Shown here: piece by piece, positions 59,996-64,000 of the stretch
How positions within the stretch are numbered: position 1 is the first letter of the stretch
Layout of the letters: each line of letters opens with the position of its first letter
From: Kocuria palustris
GTDB lineage: Bacteria; Actinomycetota; Actinomycetes; Actinomycetales; Micrococcaceae
DNA length: 64,000 bases
Direction of reading: 5' to 3'
Assembly: GCF_016907795.1 (NCBI RefSeq)
Contig: NZ_JAFBCR010000001.1
Coordinates: 930,001-994,000, forward strand
Notes under the pieces: model-generated
What the model saw: only the letters and a program-made list of their open reading frames with translations
Told to the model about the DNA's origin: nothing
The model's database searches: none
Program-made: the position numbers and the translations under genes

Positions 59996-61104
59996 TGATT
60001 TTTGGACACCGTGGCCACGGGCAGCCCGGGATCGGCGGTGAACTCGAGCCCGGTCGGCTGCGCCCCCACCGAGACCAGCCGCGAGCCCAGAGCCGCCACC
60101 ATGGCGCCGTTGTCCGTGCACAGGCTCAGCGGCGGAACCACCAGGCGTATGCCGTTCTCGGTGCAGCGCTGGGCGGCCAGTGCGCGCAGTCGCGAGTTCG
60201 CCGCCACTCCCCCGCCCAGCAGCAGGGTGGACAGCCCATGCTCGCGCGCAGCCAGCATGGCCTTGGACGTGATGACATCGGCCACCGATTCCTGGAAGGA
60301 GGCGGCCACATCGGCGACCGGGACCTCCTGGCCCTCGGCCTCGAAGGCCTCGACCACCCGGGCCACCGCGGTCTTGAGACCGGAGAACGAGAAGTCGTAG
60401 CGGTGCGGGCCAGGCGCCTCCGCGCTGCCCATGTACTTGCCGGCGGCCAGACCGCGCGGGAAGCGGAAGGCCTTCGGATCCCCCTCGGCGGCGGCGCGGT
60501 CGATCACGGGGCCGCCCGGGTAGCCGAGTCCGAGCAGGCGGGCGACCTTGTCGTAGGCCTCTCCGGCGGCGTCATCGATGGTCGAGCCGAGCATCTCGAC
60601 GTCCTCGGCGATCTCCCGCACGGCCAGGATCTCGGTGTGCCCGCCGGAGACCAGCAGCGCACCCAGACCGGGCACCAGGGAGCCGTCCTCCGCGATCAGG
60701 GTCGGGGCGCCGTCGTCGTCGGGATCCAGCAGGCCCACCGAGACGTGGGCGACCAGGTGGTTCACGGCGTACAGCGGCTTGCCCGTGGCCAGTGCGAGCG
60801 CCTTGGCGGCAGAGACGCCCACCATGAGGGCACCGGCCAGACCGGGGCCTGCGGTCACGGCGATCGCATCGAGATCCTGCAGGCGCACCCCTGCGGTGCG
60901 CAGCGCCTCCTCGATCGTGGGCGTCATGGCCTCCAGGTGGGCGCGGGCGGCGATCTCGGGAATGACCCCGCCGAAGACGGCATGCTGGTCCATCGAGGAG
61001 GCCACGGCATTGGCCAGCAGGCGCCGCCCGCGCACGATGCCCACGCCGGTCTCATCGCACGAGGTCTCGATGCCCAGGACCAGGGGGCTGTCGGTCGTGG
61101 TCAT
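59992..61104 (-). CDS. tsaD: tRNA N6-adenosine threonylcarbamoyltransferase TsaD
   Basis: 370 residues. Transfers the threonylcarbamoyl group to A37 of ANN-decoding tRNAs. Family signatures: [14 protein letters not shown], the metal-binding [11 protein letters not shown] (two His), and [11 protein letters not shown] near the end of the catalytic core. Its ATG overlaps the rimI stop (ATGA), linking the cluster. The C-terminus reads ...SKNQ, encoded by A/T-rich codons that belong to the low-GC island, so its last residues appear replaced. Confidence 0.95.
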   Translation of the reverse strand: MTTTDSPLVLGIETSCDETGVGIVRGRRLLANAVASSMDQHAVFGGVIPEIAARAHLEAMTPTIEEALRTAGVRLQDLDAIAVTAGPGLAGALMVGVSAAKALALATGKPLYAVNHLVAHVSVGLLDPDDDGAPTLIAEDGSLVPGLGALLVSGGHTEILAVREIAEDVEMLGSTIDDAAGEAYDKVARLLGLGYPGGPVIDRAAAEGDPKAFRFPRGLAAGKYMGSAEAPGPHRYDFSFSGLKTAVARVVEAFEAEGQEVPVADVAASFQESVADVITSKAMLAAREHGLSTLLLGGGVAANSRLRALAAQRCTENGIRLVVPPLSLCTDNGAMVAALGSRLVSVGAQPTGLEFTADPGLPVATVSKNQ

Positions 61105-61667
61105 CGCGGGTCCTCCCGGGGGTCGTCGTGCGCTGCGGCGGACAGGTCCATGTGGCTCGTCAGGTCGGTCGTGCTCGGCGGGCGCTGGGTGCTGACTCCC
61201 GCGGAAGCGTCGCCGTCGGCGCTCAGCGGGGCGAGCATGATCACCGCGGTCTCCCCGTCCGGGTAGTAGCGCGGGCGCTGGGCGATCTCCGTGTAGCCGA
61301 AGCGCCGGTAGAGCGACTGCGCCGTCTCATTGGACTCGCGCACCTCCAGCAGGACCTCCTGCGCACCGCGCCGACTCGCGATCTCGTGCAGCGCCTGCAG
61401 CAGGGCCGAGCCCAGGCCGCGCCCGCGCAGCTGCGGGATCACCGCGATGTTCTGCACGTCGGCGGTTTCTGCCACCACCATCACGCCGGCGTATCCCACG
61501 ATCCGCTCGTCCTGCAGCGCCACCAGGTAGCGGCGGGTCACATGCGAGATCTCGGCGGCGAGCATGTCCTCGGACCAGGCGTCGCCGGGGAACAGCTCCC
61601 GCTCCAGGCGGTGCAGTGCGGCGACGTCCTCGAGCGCCGCCGTGCGCAGCTGCCACGGCCCGCTCAC
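61101..61667 (-). CDS. rimI: Ribosomal protein S18-alanine N-acetyltransferase-like RimI
   Basis: 188 residues from GTG 61667, overlapping the tsaB stop (GTGA). GNAT fold with the acetyl-CoA loop [16 protein letters not shown] and [21 protein letters not shown]. Together with tsaB and tsaD, the usual position of rimI. The last ~45 residues, after [11 protein letters not shown], are low complexity and may be species-specific. Confidence 0.92.
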   Translation of the reverse strand: MSGPWQLRTAALEDVAALHRLERELFPGDAWSEDMLAAEISHVTRRYLVALQDERIVGYAGVMVVAETADVQNIAVIPQLRGRGLGSALLQALHEIASRRGAQEVLLEVRESNETAQSLYRRFGYTEIAQRPRYYPDGETAVIMLAPLSADGDASAGVSTQRPPSTTDLTSHMDLSAAAHDDPREDPR

Positions 61668-62413
61668 GCCCCGGCCTTCTTCCGAGGCCCGGGCACCTTG
61701 GCGTCGGAGTCGCGCAGGTACAGCGGAGCAAGGTCCTGCGAGAGCTCTTGGCCCGCGGCCAGCGCCTCGGCGGCGGCCATCCCCAGCGACGCCGCGCTCG
61801 CCTGCCACTGCGACGGCGCCTGCTGCGGCCCGCCCGGCACCGGCTCGACGACGGCCTGCGACAGCTGCTCGGCGTAGAGGCCGGCACCGCGGCCGTAGAC
61901 CGGCAGCTCGGGCAGCTCCTGGGCAGGACCGACGCGAGGCCCGTCGACGAGCAGCGGCGCCCCCGTGCCCTGCAGTCGGTACTGCGCCCAGTAGACCTCA
62001 CGGCGCCGGGCGTCGGCGGCCACGACGAAGGACGACGGCGGCTGCGGAAGCGCCGCGACGTCTAGGGCCAGAGCGGCCAGGCTCGTCATCCCCCAGACCG
62101 GCAGGTCCCAGGCGTAGCCGAGCACGCGCGCGGTGACCAGTCCTGCGCGCAGGCCGGTGAAGGGCCCGGGGCCGGTGCCCACCAGGATGCCGGACAGGTC
62201 CTCGGGCGCCGTCCCGGACCGCTGCAGGACGTCCTGGACTGCCGGGGTCAGGACCTCCGCGTGGCTGCGGGTGTCCTCGGTCGACCACTCGGCCAGCACC
62301 CGAGCCTTCCCGGGCGAGGCGTCGTGGTCGCCGGAAGGGGGTCCTGGATCGTCGTCGATCTGCAGGAGCGCGACGGAGGCGGCGGAGGAGGAGTCGAGGC
62401 ACAGCAGAAGCAC
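61664..62413 (-). CDS. tsaB: tRNA threonylcarbamoyladenosine biosynthesis protein TsaB
   Basis: 249 residues from GTG 62413, 6 bases after a TAGACT -10. An inactive ASKHA paralogue of TsaD that pairs with it in the t6A complex. N-terminus LLLCLDSSSAASVALLQ, the GPGPFTGLRAGLVTARVLGYAW helix and WGMTSLAALA are as in the family. TsaE, the third subunit, is not in this window. Confidence 0.93.
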   Translation of the reverse strand: MLLLCLDSSSAASVALLQIDDDPGPPSGDHDASPGKARVLAEWSTEDTRSHAEVLTPAVQDVLQRSGTAPEDLSGILVGTGPGPFTGLRAGLVTARVLGYAWDLPVWGMTSLAALALDVAALPQPPSSFVVAADARRREVYWAQYRLQGTGAPLLVDGPRVGPAQELPELPVYGRGAGLYAEQLSQAVVEPVPGGPQQAPSQWQASAASLGMAAAEALAAGQELSQDLAPLYLRDSDAKVPGPRKKAGA

Positions 62414-62419
62414 CTGGTC

Positions 62420-62425
62420 AGTCTA
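62420..62425 (-). promoter_or_regulatory. -10 element (TAGACT) of the tsaB-rimI-tsaD operon, leaderless
   Basis: Minus-strand TAGACT six bases from GTG 62413; should drive the whole operon including the low-GC gene. Confidence 0.6.
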
Positions 62426-62447
62426 AGCCGCCGCCTCACGTCCCCGC

Positions 62448-63287
62448 TCAGCGCGCGAACAGGCCCAGAGCGTCCCAGGCCACCCAGCCGCCCTCGGCGA
62501 GGACGAACTCGACGGTGTTCTCACCGGCGCGCAGGGCCCCGGCCGGGAGCTCGAGCTCGTGGCGCGAGCGCTTGAGCGGCGAGCCGGTCGCCGTGGCATC
62601 GCCCTGCCGCGAGCCCTTGTTCGACCCCCGCGGCAGCTCGATGCCGCGCACCGGCGTCCCGTTGACGGCGATGTCCAGCCTCCCGCCCAGCGAGGTCGTG
62701 TCCACGAGCCACAGCGCCAGATCAGTCGTGCCCGGGGCCTCGTCGAGGTCCACGACCCAGCGGGCCCGATAGGACTTCCGGCCCGCCCAGGCGTCGCCGG
62801 GACCGGGCAGCAGGTACGGCCAGGCCTGACGGGGCTCGTCGTCGCCCTGGCGGAACTCGATGAGCGCCTGAGGGTAGGCCTTCGGGATCTTCGCGTAGTC
62901 CTTCGGGGCGAACTGCAGCTCGTGGGTCCTCCCGTCGAAGGAGCCGATCGCGGCCAGCTCCGTGCCGGTCTCGGTGACCGAGGCCTGCGAGGCTGCGATC
63001 AGCGGCCGGCTGGACAGGGACAGGCGCCCCGCATCGCTCACGGCGATGACCGTGAGGCTGTGCTGCTCCCCAGCGGGGTCCAGCCCGTCCAGCACGAAGC
63101 GCGGGAAGACGGTCCGGCCCACCAGGTGCTCCGGGTCCGGCTCACGCCCCCTGCCCCGGGGCGCTCCCGAGTAGATCCGGTAGTGATCGATCAGCGGCTC
63201 CCAGGGCAGCGCCTGCCACCGCAGCTCGAGGCGGCCGATCCCCGCCTCGGCCTCGAGGTCCTGGACGGTCTGCGGGCGCGGGCTCAT
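62448..63287 (-). CDS. Beta-sandwich (FN3/CBM-like) protein coupled to the PhoD phosphatase
   Basis: 279 residues; its ATG overlaps the phosphatase stop as ATGA. The first ~100 residues have a fibronectin-III look (LELRWQALPWEPLIDHYRIYSG). The C-terminal half (about 150-279) resembles the jelly-roll domain of polysaccharide lyases/phosphodiesterases: RARWVVDLDEAPGTTDLALWLVDTT, RLDIAVNGTPVRGI, LPAGALRAGENTVEFVLAEG. No signal peptide, so it is probably an accessory domain whose export depends on the phosphatase or which is annotated as a separate gene; role inferred from position. Confidence 0.65.
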   Translation of the reverse strand: MSPRPQTVQDLEAEAGIGRLELRWQALPWEPLIDHYRIYSGAPRGRGREPDPEHLVGRTVFPRFVLDGLDPAGEQHSLTVIAVSDAGRLSLSSRPLIAASQASVTETGTELAAIGSFDGRTHELQFAPKDYAKIPKAYPQALIEFRQGDDEPRQAWPYLLPGPGDAWAGRKSYRARWVVDLDEAPGTTDLALWLVDTTSLGGRLDIAVNGTPVRGIELPRGSNKGSRQGDATATGSPLKRSRHELELPAGALRAGENTVEFVLAEGGWVAWDALGLFAR

Positions 63288-64000
63288 GCTCGGTCCTCTC
63301 CGGCCGGGGCGAGTCCCGGCTCTCCTGCTCGGGTGCTGAAGCGCGCCGAGAGCTCCTTGGGCGCTGTGTCATCGGCCTCGATCCAGGGCACGGCCCAGAA
63401 GCTCGAGGTCATCTCCTGCGGGGTCAGCCGGACGTGGACGTAGCCGCGGCGCCCGTCGTAGTGGCGCACGTAGGGGTGACGGGTCCAGTCCGCGGTGTGG
63501 GCATCGGTCTCGGATCCGTCCCCGTCGGAGGCCACCGACGTGCAGACCAGCTCGACGCCGATCGTCTCGGAGGACGGATCCGCGAAGTCCTCCTTGAGCT
63601 CGGCGGCCACGTGCTTGTGGATGTCGCCGGTGAGCATGACCGGGTTGGAGACCTCGGACATGGCCGCCATCAGGCGTCGGCGGGCTGCCGGATAGCCGTC
63701 CCACATGTCGGTGCGGTCCTCGGAGACGGCCGTGAGCACGACCCCGTTGGCCAGCACGTCCCAGGTGGCAGTGCTCTGCGAAAGGCGGCCCTCGATCCAG
63801 GACTCCTGCTGGGCGCCCAGGATCGTGCGCTGCTCCCGGTTCTGCTCCTGGGCATCGGCAGGCTCCGGATCGCGGAACTGCCGCGAGTCCAGGAGGCTGA
63901 AGCGCGCCAGCGTGCCCACGTCGAAGCCGCTCGTGATGTCCGCGTCCGGGCCGGTGGGCAGGGCCTCGAGGTCCAGGGGCATGTTCTCGTAGAACGCCCG
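63284..64000 (-). CDS. phoD: PhoD-type alkaline phosphatase/phosphodiesterase (C-terminal part)
   Basis: Open to the right edge, so the N-terminus is missing; visible from RAFYENMPLDLEALP onward (PhoD core) to the stop at 63286-63284. The metallophosphatase signature FSLLDSRQFRDPEPAD, the SQSTATWDVLANGVVLT block and MLTGDIHKHVAAELK (His ligand) are present. Secreted Tat-type phosphatases of this type release phosphate; the signal peptide would lie outside the window. Cotranscribed with a beta-sandwich partner. Confidence 0.9.
   Translation of the reverse strand, partial: RAFYENMPLDLEALPTGPDADITSGFDVGTLARFSLLDSRQFRDPEPADAQEQNREQRTILGAQQESWIEGRLSQSTATWDVLANGVVLTAVSEDRTDMWDGYPAARRRLMAAMSEVSNPVMLTGDIHKHVAAELKEDFADPSSETIGVELVCTSVASDGDGSETDAHTADWTRHPYVRHYDGRRGYVHVRLTPQEMTSSFWAVPWIEADDTAPKELSARFSTRAGEPGLAPAGEDRA

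Overview
This is a GC-rich actinobacterial chromosome segment. Family content points to a member of the Micrococcaceae or close relatives: a mycothiol-dependent detoxification enzyme (Mca), FemAB-type peptidoglycan bridge enzymes, GuaB3, a PIN-PhoH protein, DUF4245/DUF4307/DUF3817 proteins, GT87 mannosyltransferase and a TAGACT-like -10 with many leaderless starts. The family assignment is inference from gene content and cannot be fixed to a genus by reading alone. Nearly all of the window is compact housekeeping sequence; I saw no rRNA, tRNA, CRISPR array, insertion sequence or phage gene.

Layout. 1-6.5 kb: end of purK, purE, an LCP-family cell-wall ligase, a FemAB bridge enzyme, and facing it a second FemAB/GNAT-like protein. 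6.7-14.1 kb: glpX, a poorly explained 1.4 kb stretch, DUF4245 protein, beta-carbonic anhydrase, fumC, poxB (central carbon). 14.1-21 kb: Nudix hydrolase, orphan prepilin peptidase, GT87 mannosyltransferase, PIN-PhoH, prenyl transferase, hemolysin-III. 21-35.6 kb: mca, DUF4307, greA, ilvA, AI-2E-type membrane protein, nitroreductase, BI-1, CYTH-CHAD polyphosphate-type protein, GNAT-galU pair, 5-formyl-THF cyclo-ligase, FmdB zinc ribbon and a SAF-domain protein. 35.8-46.2 kb: a 1385-residue degenerate helicase followed by the purine block guaA, DUF3817, SURF1, guaB3, guaB. 46.3-50.9 kb: acyltransferase-SGNH fusion, groEL and groES under CIRCE/HrcA control. 51-55 kb: an IdeR/DtxR-controlled siderophore ABC importer. 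55-64 kb: methyltransferase, NagZ-like lipoprotein, YbdK-type ligase, one low-GC foreign gene, the tsaD-rimI-tsaB t6A cluster, and a PhoD-type phosphatase with a beta-sandwich partner.

Functional themes are cell-wall building (LCP, FemAB pair, uppS, GT87, galU, OafB-like, NagZ), purine synthesis (purK/purE, guaA/guaB/guaB3), t6A tRNA modification, heat-shock chaperonin and iron uptake. The clearest outliers are (i) the isolated low-GC gene at 59240-59953 wedged exactly between ybdK and tsaD, apparently rewriting the last codons of tsaD; (ii) the giant helicase-like protein whose Walker A lysine and DExx box are both altered and which carries a C-terminal nuclease-like domain; (iii) about 1.4 kb between glpX and the DUF4245 gene with a coding signature but no credible complete gene; and (iv) a very consistent leaderless-promoter architecture at more than a dozen genes.
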